In this document: piece by piece, positions 9,671-20,026 of the stretch
How positions within the stretch are numbered: the stretch's first letter is position 1
Layout of the letters: every line of letters begins with the position of its first letter
Source of the DNA: Tolypothrix bouteillei VB521301
GTDB lineage: Bacteria; Cyanobacteriota; Cyanobacteriia; Cyanobacteriales; Nostocaceae
Assembly (NCBI RefSeq): GCF_000760695.4
Contig: NZ_JHEG04000001.1
Coordinates: forward strand, 200,001 to 264,000
DNA length: 64,000 nt
Reading direction: 5' to 3'
Made by a program: the position numbers and the translations under genes
Notes under the pieces: generated by a model
What the model saw: the letters and a program-made list of their open reading frames with translations, nothing else
What the model was told of the DNA's origin: nothing
Database searches by the model: none

Positions 9671-9705
9671 TGGGGAGTATTGAGCCTATACTTAGGTCAA
9701 ATGGT

Positions 9706-9843
9706 TTATCTAAAACCAATAGCGGCTTGCCAAACAAAAGCCAGCAACAAGAAGAAAACGGGGATAATTGGCAGAACGTCTACCAAAGGATCGAGAACTT
9801 GATAAGCTTCGGGTAATTTTGCTAACAACAATGCTGCTTCCAT
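9706..9843 (-). CDS. psbK: Photosystem II reaction centre protein K
   Basis: The 45-residue product begins [20 protein letters not shown] and ends [10 protein letters not shown]. The LPEAY start of the mature protein and the C-terminal VWQAAIGFR are diagnostic of PsbK, a single-span low-mass subunit of photosystem II. The first eight residues are the short cleaved leader seen in other PsbK precursors. It is 114 bp downstream of tgt; the tgt-psbK neighbourhood is, as I recall, conserved in cyanobacteria. Confidence 0.96.
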   Translation of the reverse strand: MEAALLLAKLPEAYQVLDPLVDVLPIIPVFFLLLAFVWQAAIGFR

Positions 9844-9902
9844 ATTTATTAAATCCACCTATCCAACACAGCTTTCAGAATTGAGAAATATCTTAACACG
9901 CG

Positions 9903-9951
9903 TCAGTAGTTAGTGGTTAGTGGTTAGTAGTTAGCGATCGGTGGTTAGTGA
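9903..9951. repeat. TTAGTGG-type degenerate heptamer repeats
   Basis: The 114-bp space between tgt and psbK holds about six degenerate copies of (G)TTAGTGG, interrupted by a GCGATCG word. It is the same repeat family as at 7621. Confidence 0.7.
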
Positions 9952-9957
9952 TTTTCC

Positions 9958-11115
<1,158 letters not shown>

Positions 11116-11157
11116 CTAAGGGCTAATAGCTAATAGTAACATCCAGGAATTGGAGAC

Positions 11158-11197
11158 ACGGGGGATAAGGGAGATAAGGGAGACAAGGGGGACAAGG
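11158..11197. repeat. Purine-rich tandem repeat (GGGAGA(T/C)AA)
   Basis: Upstream of tgt lies a run of imperfect GGGGGATAA / GGGAGATAA / GGGAGACAA units. A similar purine-rich repeat occurs inside the large hybrid kinase gene near 59300. Confidence 0.6.
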
Positions 11198-11251
11198 TAG
11201 AATCAACTTCCTTGTCTTCCTCGTCCCCAGTTCCCAATACCCAATCCCCAA

Positions 11252-11704
11252 TTAAAATAAATCGCAGTTATCATCATCCATTTCCGCATCCCACTTAGCC
11301 GAGAAAACTTGCTCCATCATGGCTTCTAAAGCACTGATGTGAAAACAACGTTCGCGTCTCTCTTCTAAAGAAGTTGAAAGGGGAATCAGTCGCAAACACA
11401 TTCCTTCTTGAATAAGGTCAAAATAAGTTTCTTTTTCCGGAGACAGTTTTAATTCCAAGTAATCAAAACTATAAACATTCAAATAAAGCGTATGGTTGGC
11501 AACTAAGGTAGACCGTTGCGGATTGGCAAAAACTTCCATGACATCCCCCTCCCCCTCGCTCTGCAATTTTCCCTCATGGGTGTGGATATAGCGAACGCGA
11601 CCTAAGTCTGTGAGTAATCGCCACATATCTTGCTTATTCACAACCACGCCTGTATCAATAATGCACGGAGCTGGTATCTTGGTATCGGGTAGATGGTTAC
11701 TCAT
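11252..11704 (-). CDS. Conserved-looking hypothetical protein
   Basis: The 150-residue soluble protein is not one I can name. It has no signal peptide or membrane helix. It begins MSNHLPDTKIPAPCIIDTGV, contains beta-rich segments such as EGDVMEVFANPQRSTLVANH, and ends in an acidic tail (AEMDDDNCDLF). Codon use and HIP1 context match the neighbours, so it looks like a resident gene. It is followed on the same strand by tgt after a 154-bp repeat-bearing spacer. Confidence 0.65.
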   Translation of the reverse strand: MSNHLPDTKIPAPCIIDTGVVVNKQDMWRLLTDLGRVRYIHTHEGKLQSEGEGDVMEVFANPQRSTLVANHTLYLNVYSFDYLELKLSPEKETYFDLIQEGMCLRLIPLSTSLEERRERCFHISALEAMMEQVFSAKWDAEMDDDNCDLF

Positions 11705-12088
11705 AAATTAAACAATTTTTGGAGCCCAGATGAGTTCAACATAGCTACACAGTCATTGTCACAGCTTTGCTGAATCCCTACATTTTAATAAATATCTTCA
11801 CTTGTAGGACGATTGATTGAAAAGCTGCAATCAATAAATTTGCAAGCAACAGTACTACGGTACTGTCACAAACTTTTGAGACTGGCAAAGCTAATTCGCT
11901 TAGTGCTGATTTATACAAAAATAAAAAATCATCACTGAGCTTAGCATAACAAAATTTTTTCAATAAGTTCCCACCACTGATAAATCTTATTTAAAGCTTT
12001 AAAAAGGACGAAAGATAAAGTATCCGTATTTCTTGTCTTTGGTTCGATCTGTAAGCTACATTATTATCCTTTATACTTTATCGTTCAG
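11705..12088. other. Intergenic region between hypothetical gene and cobS
   Basis: This is about 380 bp of AT-rich divergent spacer. I see no protein-like reading frame. A cobalamin riboswitch in front of cobS would be expected in some bacteria, but I could not find a convincing B12-box context. Confidence 0.5.
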
Positions 12089-12871
12089 ATGACCGTTCGG
12101 CATCCGTGGTGGAAACAACATCTGTTAAATATGGCAGCTTCTATAGTATTCTATACAAGTATTCCCCTGCCATATCTAGAAGGATTGGACTTCCGGTATG
12201 TGGCCCGATATGCTCCATTAGTAGGGTGTGCGATCGGGAGCATTTTGGGAACATTAGATATTGGAATGAATTATTTGAATGTGCCAATATTTACTCGTAG
12301 CGCTTTGCTGGTCAGTATTTGGGTTGCCATGACTGGGGGATTGCACTTAGATGGAGCTATGGATACAGCTGATGGTTTGGCAGTGGGAAATCCCAAGCGG
12401 CGACTTGAGGTGATGGCAGATAGTGCAACAGGTGCATTTGGCGCAATGGCGGCTGTTGTTTTGGTGGTTCTTAAAATAGCTGCTTTAACAGATTTGGAGA
12501 AAAACCGTTGGTTGGCTTTAATGGCAGTTTGTGGGTGGGGACGTTGGGGTCAGCAATTGGCTATTGTCCGGTATCCTTACCTCAAAAAAACTGGTAAGGG
12601 GGCATTTCACAAAGAAGTTATTCGTTCTTATCAAGACTTGTTACCGGGATTGTTTTTAGTATTGAGTTTAAGTGGATTAGAGATATTACTGAACAAACAG
12701 CGTCTGTTGTTTGCCCTAGGAATGGCAATTGCAGGAATTGCGATCGCCACTCTTACGGGTGCTTGGTTTAACCGTAAGTTAGGCGGACATACAGGAGACA
12801 CTTACGGTGCTGTTGTTGAGTGGACAGAAGCATTACTTTTATGCGTACTGACTGGGTTGGTGAGTGGTTAG
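12089..12871 (+). CDS. cobS: Adenosylcobinamide-GDP ribazoletransferase (cobalamin synthase)
   Basis: The 260-residue integral membrane protein joins adenosylcobinamide-GDP to alpha-ribazole, the last step of B12 assembly. The family motif [18 protein letters not shown] is near residue 80, followed by [17 protein letters not shown], and [17 protein letters not shown] is near the C-terminus. Five or more hydrophobic segments are visible. It reads divergently from tgt and the hypothetical gene. Confidence 0.94.
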   Translation: MTVRHPWWKQHLLNMAASIVFYTSIPLPYLEGLDFRYVARYAPLVGCAIGSILGTLDIGMNYLNVPIFTRSALLVSIWVAMTGGLHLDGAMDTADGLAVGNPKRRLEVMADSATGAFGAMAAVVLVVLKIAALTDLEKNRWLALMAVCGWGRWGQQLAIVRYPYLKKTGKGAFHKEVIRSYQDLLPGLFLVLSLSGLEILLNKQRLLFALGMAIAGIAIATLTGAWFNRKLGGHTGDTYGAVVEWTEALLLCVLTGLVSG

Positions 12872-12915
12872 TCGTTAGCGGTTAAATACAACCAACAACT
12901 ACAACTAACCACTCT

Positions 12916-13386
12916 CTAACTCCCTTTAACTGGTTGCAGTCGTGTCACCTTAAGTTTAAAAGCGCCAATCCCGGTTTCTCCAAATGACCGAACGCGCACG
13001 ATGTAACTTCCTGTCTCTGAAACTCGGGTAAAAAGCAGAGAATTGCTGCTACCATCAGGACCGTCATCGTTTTCTGCTACAGTGGTTCCATCAGGTGCTA
13101 GCAATGTAATGATAGCATCGAAGCTTTCAGAGACTAAATCAATGGCTAGATTATCTCCCTTACTCAACTTCACCATGTAATCGCGAGCATATCCGCCTTG
13201 ACCTGTAGGAATATCCTTATCAGAGAGCATATCGGAAATTTCATTACTTAGAGGCAAAGGAATCGGACTATACAACTTATTTGCTGGTTGAGCAAAAGCT
13301 GCTGTTGTACTGAAACCAATGACCACTACCGTGGTACTCGCAATCGCGAGTTTTCTCAACCCCACTGCAAAAGCCTTACTTATCAT
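12916..13386 (-). CDS. Secreted PPC-domain (pre-peptidase C-terminal) protein
   Basis: The 156-residue protein starts with a signal peptide (residues about 1-32, hydrophobic core followed by AFA). A single PPC beta-sandwich domain follows, with the hallmarks GDNLAIDLVSESFDAIITLL, NDDGPDGSSNSLL and TGSYIVRVRSFGETGIGAF. PPC domains usually sit behind secreted peptidases; here it is alone, which is common in cyanobacteria. It is probably periplasmic or extracellular, and its role is unknown. Confidence 0.85.
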   Translation of the reverse strand: MISKAFAVGLRKLAIASTTVVVIGFSTTAAFAQPANKLYSPIPLPLSNEISDMLSDKDIPTGQGGYARDYMVKLSKGDNLAIDLVSESFDAIITLLAPDGTTVAENDDGPDGSSNSLLFTRVSETGSYIVRVRSFGETGIGAFKLKVTRLQPVKGS

Positions 13387-13475
13387 CCCGAGACTCTTCC
13401 ATGAAAACAGCGCCGTTTGGTTAATTATAGTTTTCCTTGCTCAAAATTGCCCATGTATGGTTTTTATCTGGGATT

Positions 13476-14159
13476 TTAACTGGGGGTGTTCTGGTTGAAG
13501 GTAAGAGCAACTGCTGCAATCCCTAAAACTCCAATTCCACACTGATTGAGTGTTTGGGTAGCAGATTTGGCAGTTGCTCCAGTGGTGTAAATGTCATCAA
13601 TTAATAACACTGGGCTTTCTAAGGAATAAAGAAAATCTTGTCTTACTCGGAAAGCTTTTGCTAAGTTCTTTTGTCGCTCGGACACGGATAAACCATACTG
13701 TGCTTCAGTTTCTTCTACTCTCTCCAAACCGTTGACTTTTAATTGCAATCCTGTTGTTTCACAAAAGCTTTGGGCTATAAGTGCAGCTTGGTTAAAACCC
13801 CGCTTTTTTTGCTTATTCGGGTGGAGTGGAATTGGCACAACTGTGCATTTTGTATTCCGTGCAGGGCTACTCGATAGCCATGTGTTGCCCAGGTAATGAC
13901 CTAAAGGACGAGCAATTTCAGGATGGTTTTTATATTTCATGGCAGCGATCGCTAATTTCAGCGTACCACCGTAACTTCCCCAAGCAAACACCGGAAGGGG
14001 CTCGTGCCAAAATACACTAGGATTGGGTAAATAAGCTCGTTGTAATTGCTGATGGCAGTTTTGGCAAAATTCTTGGCAAGTAGACCGCTGGCATAGAGTG
14101 CAACAGGATTTTAGGAAAATATTTAATAGACTTTGAAAATTTCTCTCCCAAACGGCCAT
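13476..14159 (-). CDS. comF: ComF family protein (phosphoribosyltransferase-like)
   Basis: The 227-residue protein has a cysteine-rich N-terminus (CTLCQRSTCQEFCQNCHQQ, residues about 19-37, zinc-finger like) and a type I phosphoribosyltransferase domain. The PRPP loop is VLLIDDIYTTGATAKSATQT near residue 187, and KKRGFNQAALIAQSF near 110 is the ComF signature. ComF proteins support DNA uptake in competent bacteria. The family member here is full length. Confidence 0.9.
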   Translation of the reverse strand: MAVWERNFQSLLNIFLKSCCTLCQRSTCQEFCQNCHQQLQRAYLPNPSVFWHEPLPVFAWGSYGGTLKLAIAAMKYKNHPEIARPLGHYLGNTWLSSSPARNTKCTVVPIPLHPNKQKKRGFNQAALIAQSFCETTGLQLKVNGLERVEETEAQYGLSVSERQKNLAKAFRVRQDFLYSLESPVLLIDDIYTTGATAKSATQTLNQCGIGVLGIAAVALTFNQNTPS

Positions 14160-14230
14160 ATCTCACGTTAAATAAATTATAACTTTATTATTCTCAATAT
14201 ATATCAACTGATTTGGCTAACATTTGGTTG

Positions 14231-15346
14231 CTACTCAGGCAGTTTTATGTGCCCGAACATTCCCGGCATTAAATTTGTGGCTTTTTTAAGGGCTATTTTG
14301 GCAGTAAAACTACGGCTGTTGGGATTTGCAGAAAGAATAATTTGATTGACTTGTCCGCGCACAGAATGCTTGAGAGCATCTAGTTGCACTTCTACTTCAT
14401 CTCCTGGTTTCACCAAGGACTTCATTGACTCTGGTACTGCAACGCTAAACTGCAAGCGATCGGTATTTTCCAATGTCACCAAAGGTTGTCCAAAACCCAC
14501 TATTGCACCTACTTCTGTATGTTGCTTGGTGACGACTCCAGCAAATGGTGCTTTAACAATGCTGCGGTTCACGTTAGCAATCTTTGGCTTTACTTCTGCT
14601 CGTGCTTGCTGAACTTGGGAACGCGCCTGCTTTAATCCTGCTCGTGCTTGCTGGACTTGGAAGCTTGCCTGTTTTACAGCAGTTTTGGCTTGCTCAATTT
14701 CCCGCTTGGCTCGTTCAATCACAGCTTTTGCCTGTTGAATGCGAGCTTCAATTAATGCTACCTGGGTATTGGCTGTATCTAGTTGTAATTGGCTGACTGC
14801 ACCATCTTTTCGCAGCGTAGCCATGCGTTGTTGATTTAACTGAGCGTCAGCTAGTTGTGCTTGTGCTTCCTGCAATTTGGTTTCAGCTTCCTGTTGACGA
14901 ACCTCTGCTTGATTGAGTTGTGCTTCTGCTTGAGTTTTGTTTGCTAGGGCTTGAGTTTCGGCGAGAGTCGCAACTGTTACACCTGCCTGGGCTTGGGAAA
15001 TCACAGCCGATGCTCGATCGCGTTGTGGCTGGATATCTTTGACATCAATAATGGCAATGATTTGACCTGCTTTAACTCTGTCACCTTCTTGCACCAGCAA
15101 AGTTTTCATCTGTCCCATAACGGGGCTGGTAGTAGTAACGGTTTCTACCGCTTCCAACGTACCATTTAAGGAAATTCTACCCAGACTGGATGCTTTCTCG
15201 GTCAGGGTCGTTTTTACTTCTATAGGTTTGATAGTGCTAGTTATAGGAGCAGTAGATTCCGCAGAATTAGAAAAAAAGGATAAAACGATAGCTCGCAAGC
15301 CTGTAATTGCTAAAAGGGCTGCTAAAAAAAACATATCGTATTTCAT
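14231..15346 (-). CDS. RND-type efflux periplasmic adaptor (HlyD/MFP family)
   Basis: The 371-residue protein has an N-terminal membrane anchor (FFLAALLAITGLRAIVLSFF), split lipoyl-like halves (VMGQMKTLLVQEGDRVKAGQ near 75 and VKAPFAGVVTKQHTEVGAIV near 270), a long alpha-helical hairpin rich in A/Q/E heptads between them, and a C-terminal beta-barrel ending LMPGMFGHIKLPE. It would link an inner-membrane pump to an outer-membrane channel. Neither an RND pump nor a TolC gene is adjacent, so its partners must lie elsewhere. It lies on the same strand as the OB-fold gene and the two-component pair upstream, now separated by a TnpB element. Confidence 0.88.
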   Translation of the reverse strand: MKYDMFFLAALLAITGLRAIVLSFFSNSAESTAPITSTIKPIEVKTTLTEKASSLGRISLNGTLEAVETVTTTSPVMGQMKTLLVQEGDRVKAGQIIAIIDVKDIQPQRDRASAVISQAQAGVTVATLAETQALANKTQAEAQLNQAEVRQQEAETKLQEAQAQLADAQLNQQRMATLRKDGAVSQLQLDTANTQVALIEARIQQAKAVIERAKREIEQAKTAVKQASFQVQQARAGLKQARSQVQQARAEVKPKIANVNRSIVKAPFAGVVTKQHTEVGAIVGFGQPLVTLENTDRLQFSVAVPESMKSLVKPGDEVEVQLDALKHSVRGQVNQIILSANPNSRSFTAKIALKKATNLMPGMFGHIKLPE

Positions 15347-15608
15347 TCGCTTACCTTTGCTGTGATACTAACCCAAGACGAATTAAGGCGATCGATCGCT
15401 AAGGAATTTCTCTCCCTGCGCGATCGCACTCTATTTGGCATCACGCAGATGTTCATCCAGCACTGAAAACCTTGTGTGGCTCGCAATTGTAGGTTTGGCT
15501 GCGGTAGTAAAGTTTCATCTGCTGTTAATATACCTAAAACAGCAAACAAGATTTGATCTTCAGCAATCAAAATTCGATTGATGGGAACAATGCTGCAGTG
15601 CAGACAAT

Positions 15609-15950
15609 TTAATCGTTATGAATTTGAATAGTTTCACCGTTGCTACGAGTAATACTCAGGGCTTTGAACTCATTGTCGTCATAGTTGCCAACAACAGTGA
15701 CTTTTTCTCCTACAGAGAGGTTAATGGGTTGTCCTAACCGAGGTTCTGCTTCAATCATGATTTGTCCCTTACCATCGTTGAGAATGAACTCGTCATCTAA
15801 AAGCTTAGTAACTTGACCGGAAATACTGGTAACACGAGCATTAGGCAAATTCTCAATTTGGTTGGGCGTTTTCTGTGCTACTACCTCAAAAGGAATTAGC
15901 AACGCAAACAAACCGGTTAGGACAATACTGGGTGTAGGATTGAAATTCAT
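15609..15950 (-). CDS. Secreted OB-fold (YgiW/YdeI-like) protein
   Basis: The 113-residue protein has a signal peptide (about 1-25, ending VVAQ) and a small beta-barrel segment ARVTSISGQVTKLLDDEFIL...KVTVVGNYDDNEFKALSITR that resembles the bacterial OB-fold (BOF, YgiW/YdeI) family. Family members are periplasmic stress proteins. The gene lies between the efflux adaptor and the two-component pair on the same strand, suggesting an envelope-stress or metal-response group. This is inference from position. Confidence 0.7.
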   Translation of the reverse strand: MNFNPTPSIVLTGLFALLIPFEVVAQKTPNQIENLPNARVTSISGQVTKLLDDEFILNDGKGQIMIEAEPRLGQPINLSVGEKVTVVGNYDDNEFKALSITRSNGETIQIHND

Positions 15951-16633
15951 TTGTTAAAACCTCCAATCTGATGTTTAATTCACGCTTATTTTCAGATTGC
16001 CAGATAAAAGTAACAAGAAAGTAACAGCACGATCTTCAACCAAGGAATTCCTTCATTAACAATCAAAATCTTTGCTTACCAGGTATTCTTTGCTGGTTAT
16101 GGTCGGGGCTGAGTGCTGTTAACTAATATCTATGCAAATCTGTGTATGTCTGTGCTTTTTGCTGAGATATTAGCCGGATGACCGAAGGACGAATTGCGCG
16201 GAGCGCTTGACCGATGCACCCTACGGTTCGGATGAGTCTTTAACTTTGTCTACTTCTTCAACAACCCACGGTTTAAGAACAACACTAGCAACCGTGTTGT
16301 TTTCAATGTACTTTCAGGAGGACTGTCTATTTTTGTGGGCGTTTCTTTTTCTCCATTCAGGTGAAGATATTCTTTGATTTTGGACTTAATTCATAATTGA
16401 CTGCCTCAACATTGAAGCATACAATAGATTATACAATTCTCAGGTTTTCGATGAGAAATCAAGATGACAGAGGTGAGAAAAAGCGTGCAGTCAGCTACTA
16501 GAGCGGTGACTAAAACTTATACAGAACAAATAGAGTTTTGGCATTGGGGCGAGATATCTGCTCTTGCTAATTTGGCATCCTCAGCACGTCATCGTAGAAT
16601 ATCTACATTTACCAAGAGAATGGGTCTAAAGCC
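15951..16633. other. Intergenic region upstream of the first TnpB element
   Basis: This is about 680 bp. It includes a palindrome-rich stretch at about 16186-16242 (CCGAAGGACGAATTGCG ... CTACGGTTCGG) that looks like a small dispersed repeat. No protein-like frame is seen; a 67-codon frame at 16464 overlaps the TnpB left end and resembles no family. Confidence 0.5.
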
Positions 16634-16650
16634 TCGCTCTTCTAGGGCGA
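16634..16650. repeat. Putative left-end hairpin of the TnpB element
   Basis: TCGCTCT...AGGGCGA forms a short imperfect hairpin 46 bp upstream of the tnpB ATG. The core CTTCTAGGG is shared with the hairpin at 55011-55033 in front of the second tnpB, which suggests subterminal structures of IS200/IS605-like ends. Confidence 0.5.
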
Positions 16651-16695
16651 CTTTATTTGTGTTATAATATTTTGCGTAGAAGTTTTCCACGGAAA

Positions 16696-17907
16696 ATGAT
16701 TGTTTTAGAATTCAAAGCCAAAGGGAAAACGACTCAATATACTGCCATTGATGAGGCGATTAGGACGGCTCAATTTGTTCGCAATAAGAGTATCCGTTTT
16801 TGGATGGATAATCGAGGCGTGGGACAAAAAGAAATGTATCGCCTTAGTAAGTCATTGAGAAGAGAATTCCTATTTGTAAAAGCTCTGAATTCTAGTGCTT
16901 GCCAAGCTTCTATTGAACGGGCTTATAGTTCTATTGCTCGTTTTTACGACAACTGCAAAAAGTCTGTTCCGGGTAAAAAGGGATATCCAAAGTTCAAGAA
17001 AAATTCTCGCTCAGTGGAGTATAAAACCTCTGGGTGGTCACTTTCCGAGACCAGGAAACAAATAACCTTCACCGACAAAAAAGGTATTGGTACGCTCAAG
17101 CTGAAAGGAACATGGGATTTAAACTTCTACCAATTAGAACAGGTAAAACGAGTTAGATTAGTTCGTCGTGCTGATGGGTATTATGTTCAATTTCTGATTA
17201 GTGTAGACAACAAATTAGAAACACAACCCACAGGGAAAACCATTGGTTTGGATGTAGGACTTAAAGAATTCTATACCGACAGCAATGGACATAGTGAACC
17301 TAACCCAAGGTTTTATCGCACAGGAGAGAAACGTCTAAAATTTAGACAAAAGCGCGTTTCTCGTAAAAAGAAAGGCTCTGCCAACCGTAAGAAAGCTATT
17401 AATAAATTAGGGCGAGTACACCTCAAAATAAGTAGGCAACGTGAAGAACACGCCAAGAGACTGGCGCGTTGCGTAATCCAATCTCACGACTTGGTATCCT
17501 ATGAAGATTTGAGGATTAAAAATTTAGTGAAAAATCACTGTCTCGCTAAATCTATTAATGATGCTGGTTGGTATAAATTCAGAAAATGGTTGGAGTATTT
17601 TGGGGTGAAGTTTGGCAGGATAACTGTTGCGGTTAACCCCGCCTACACTTCTCAAGAATGCTTCAGTTGTGGCGCAATAGTCAAAAAATCTCTATCTACA
17701 AGAACCCATGTTTGCGAATGCGGCTTTGTCATAGATAGAGACTCGAATGCCGCTATCAATATTCTGAAATTAGCCTTGAGTACCGTAGGGCATACGGGAA
17801 CTTGGATCTACTATCCGAACGCTTCAGGAGATTCGACCTCTACTCATACTGGAGAAATCCTGTATCAGCAAGTTGGGTCTGTGATTGAAGAATCTTCGCC
17901 CTTATAG
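16696..17907 (+). CDS. tnpB: TnpB, RNA-guided endonuclease of IS200/IS605-type element
   Basis: From the ATG at 16696 the protein has 403 residues. The split RuvC nuclease is intact: GLDVGLKEFYTDS (D186), SYEDLRIKNLVKN (E270) and DRDSNAAINIL (D347/D349). The four-cysteine zinc ribbon CFSCG...CECG lies before the last motif. The N-terminal helical/wedge region (RTAQFVRNKSIRFWMDNRG) is the OrfB_IS605 type. TnpB cuts DNA matching an omega-RNA guide taken from the transposon right end. No TnpA transposase is adjacent, so the element is not autonomous. The ORF stop lies inside the right-end hairpin. The element separates the OB-fold/efflux genes from the two-component pair. Confidence 0.92.
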   Translation: MIVLEFKAKGKTTQYTAIDEAIRTAQFVRNKSIRFWMDNRGVGQKEMYRLSKSLRREFLFVKALNSSACQASIERAYSSIARFYDNCKKSVPGKKGYPKFKKNSRSVEYKTSGWSLSETRKQITFTDKKGIGTLKLKGTWDLNFYQLEQVKRVRLVRRADGYYVQFLISVDNKLETQPTGKTIGLDVGLKEFYTDSNGHSEPNPRFYRTGEKRLKFRQKRVSRKKKGSANRKKAINKLGRVHLKISRQREEHAKRLARCVIQSHDLVSYEDLRIKNLVKNHCLAKSINDAGWYKFRKWLEYFGVKFGRITVAVNPAYTSQECFSCGAIVKKSLSTRTHVCECGFVIDRDSNAAINILKLALSTVGHTGTWIYYPNASGDSTSTHTGEILYQQVGSVIEESSPL

Positions 17908-17923
17908 GGCGGAGAGTGTCAAA
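17881..17923 (+). ncRNA. Putative omega-RNA 3' scaffold / right end of the first TnpB element
   Basis: Overlapping the tnpB 3' end are GTGATT-n4-GAATC, a hairpin CGCCCT/AGGGCG (17897-17902 with 17906-17911) and the tail TGTCAAA (17917-17923). The same three parts occur in order at 56494-56537 after the second tnpB. By analogy with known TnpB systems the guide would begin just after TCAAA. The boundaries and 5' end are inferred. Confidence 0.5.
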
Positions 17924-17938
17924 CAGTTATGCCTAGAT

Positions 17939-19285
17939 TTAAATTAACGGTTTAGATGTGAATGGTAGTTTGATTTGAAAGGTAGAGCCTTCACCCAAAC
18001 GGCTTTTTGCTAGAATTTGTCCCCCATGTACCCGCACAATCTGTTGCGCGATCGCCAATCCTAACCCAAAGCCTCCTGTATGGCGCGAGCGCACGCTGTC
18101 AACTCGATAAAACCGATCGAAGATATAGGGTAAATCTGTCTCTGGAATCCCAATACCGCTATCGAGTACTTCAATAACCACCCAATGAGACTGAAAGAAA
18201 ACTCGCAAGCAAACTTTCCCTCCAGACGGGGTATAGCGGCAAGCGTTACTGAGAAGATTTGTTACCGCTTGACGCATTAAATCTGGATTTATTCTCAGCA
18301 TTACCAATCGTTCGGGAAATTCGCTGATGAATTCTAAGTTTTTTGCCTTTGCTAAGTGGGTGTATTCCTCTACTAATGTTTCGAGCCAGTTAACCAAATT
18401 GATGAGGTTAAGAGCCTCTGGCTTTAATTGTCCTTCATTTCGAGCTAAGAATAATAGATCGCCAATCAACATTCCCATGGATTCAGCAATCCGATCGATA
18501 TTTTCTAGGGAACTTTGCTGGAGACTGGGGTCAATTGGTTCGAGCAAAGCAAACTGAGTATTATTCCGAATTGCCTGAAGCGGTGTCCGTAGCTCGTGGG
18601 AAGCATCAGCTGTGAAGCGCTGTAACTGCTCGTAGGATTGACGAATTGGCTGCATGGCCATTCCACCAAGAAACCAACCCGTCAAACCAATTACGCTTAA
18701 GGCAATGGGTACACCTACGATTAAAAAAAGTCTCAGCGACCATAAAGTTTTTTCGACAGGTGCTAAAGAAGCAGCTATTTCCAGATAGCCGATTAATTGT
18801 TTATCCTGAAACACAGGAACTGTTAATTGACGCAGCAATTCCTGATGAGAAACGCTGGTAGAAAAGCGATCGCCTCCTTGAGGTGGCTTGTCTGGAGCAT
18901 TGCCTAACTCAATTGTTTGAAACCCCAGTTTATTATTTAATTGCTCTGCTGGAGTCACACCAAAAAACTCTAGTAGTTGCTTTTTGGGAGTGTACCAACG
19001 GGCATAAATAATTTTACTGTCAAAGGGCAAAGCCTCACCACCCAAGATGGGCACATCTTCGAGACTAATGCGTTGCTGTTGTTGGTAAAGCCCATCTTCA
19101 ACGCCAGCTGCCATCAGCTGAGTTGTATTGTAAAGTTCTTGGTCAAATGCTCGCAATTGCTCTTTGGCTTCTAAAAAATAAAGTATTGTTGCAAAGATCG
19201 CCAAAATGCTCCCCATAGACAGGGTAAACCAGCGAGCTAAATTACGCCGACTGCGACTGAACATATTAGGAATTAGCGATCGCAT
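17939..19285 (-). CDS. rppB: Sensor histidine kinase, RppB-like
   Basis: The 448-residue membrane kinase has a transmembrane helix near 22-40, a periplasmic domain of about 140 residues, a second helix near 190-210, then HisKA (FTADASHELRTPLQAIR, phospho-acceptor H near 230) and HATPase_c (NLLSNACRYTPSGGKV; DSGIGIPETDLPYIFDRFYR; GGFGLGLAIAQQIV). The layout and adjacency match cyanobacterial RppB, which senses redox or metal cues with RppA. The symbol is by similarity as I recall it, not proven. Its start overlaps the response regulator stop by 13 bp, so the two are co-translated. Confidence 0.85.
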   Translation of the reverse strand: MRSLIPNMFSRSRRNLARWFTLSMGSILAIFATILYFLEAKEQLRAFDQELYNTTQLMAAGVEDGLYQQQQRISLEDVPILGGEALPFDSKIIYARWYTPKKQLLEFFGVTPAEQLNNKLGFQTIELGNAPDKPPQGGDRFSTSVSHQELLRQLTVPVFQDKQLIGYLEIAASLAPVEKTLWSLRLFLIVGVPIALSVIGLTGWFLGGMAMQPIRQSYEQLQRFTADASHELRTPLQAIRNNTQFALLEPIDPSLQQSSLENIDRIAESMGMLIGDLLFLARNEGQLKPEALNLINLVNWLETLVEEYTHLAKAKNLEFISEFPERLVMLRINPDLMRQAVTNLLSNACRYTPSGGKVCLRVFFQSHWVVIEVLDSGIGIPETDLPYIFDRFYRVDSVRSRHTGGFGLGLAIAQQIVRVHGGQILAKSRLGEGSTFQIKLPFTSKPLI

Positions 19286-19959
19286 GAGTCAGGGTCAACT
19301 AATCTATATCCCATACCGTAAACAGTCTGCAGCCAATCTTCTGCTTTTACCATCTGCAAGCGTTGCCGCAGTCGATGCACTAACATCGTTATTGCTTTAC
19401 TATCTGGTTGTATATTCCACTCCCAAAGTGCTTGTTCAATTTGCTCGTGCGTCAGTACTTGTCGGGGATGTCGCAGAAAATATTCCAGCAATTGAAACTC
19501 TCGACCTGACAATTGGACTGTAACTTCCTGCCGTTGTAGCGTTAGAGTATTGAGATGAAGTTGTAAGTCGGCTAACTTTAGCAAATCACCTTGCCAAAGT
19601 GGTGCTCTGCGTCCCAATGCTCGTACTCGTGCTAAGAGTTCGAGCAAACTAAAGGGTTTAACTAAATAGTCATCTGCACCAACATCTAGAGCAGATACTT
19701 TATCCAAAATTGCATCTTTGGCAGTGAGAATCAACACTGGAGCCGTTTTTCCTGCTTGACGATATTTTTGACACAGGCTAACACCACTAACCTTAGGCAA
19801 CATCCAATCTAAAATTAACAGGTCGTAGTCTCTGTGAGTCATTAACCACTGGGCTATTTCACCATCTTCAGCCGCATCGACAATATGTCCCACTTTCGAG
19901 AGTGCGCCCTGTAGTGGTTGTAACTGAGTTATATCATCCTCTACAAGTAAGATCCTCAT
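19273..19959 (-). CDS. rppA: OmpR-family response regulator, RppA-like
   Basis: The 228-residue protein has a receiver domain (DD at residues 8-9; LLILDWMLPKVSG with phospho-acceptor D near 51; LTAKD; K in VKPFSLLELL near 102) and a winged-helix DNA-binding domain (LSGREFQLLEYFLRHPRQVLT...AITMLVHRLRQRL). It is the transcriptional partner of the overlapping kinase. A short gene encoding a membrane-anchored protein is divergently placed just upstream and may be a target. Confidence 0.9.
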   Translation of the reverse strand: MRILLVEDDITQLQPLQGALSKVGHIVDAAEDGEIAQWLMTHRDYDLLILDWMLPKVSGVSLCQKYRQAGKTAPVLILTAKDAILDKVSALDVGADDYLVKPFSLLELLARVRALGRRAPLWQGDLLKLADLQLHLNTLTLQRQEVTVQLSGREFQLLEYFLRHPRQVLTHEQIEQALWEWNIQPDSKAITMLVHRLRQRLQMVKAEDWLQTVYGMGYRLVDPDSCDR

Positions 19960-20026
19960 TCATTATTTGGCTGTAATTTCTTTTCAGTTTCCTATGATAA
20001 ATTAATAATTAAGCTTTTTCTGCATT

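Noticed and set aside
11960..12088. Cobalamin riboswitch in front of cobS
   Set aside because: A CCACTG word is present at about 11972, but the surrounding B12-box and stems are absent.
15343..15570. 75-codon frame overlapping the efflux adaptor start by 4 bp
   Set aside because: Composition looks non-protein-like (RVRSRRERNSLAIDRLNSSW), spans HIP1 words, and resembles no family; perhaps a remnant, not called.
16464..16667. 67-codon frame upstream of the first tnpB (possible TnpA)
   Set aside because: It has no HUH or tyrosine motif, is far too short, and overlaps the left-end hairpin.
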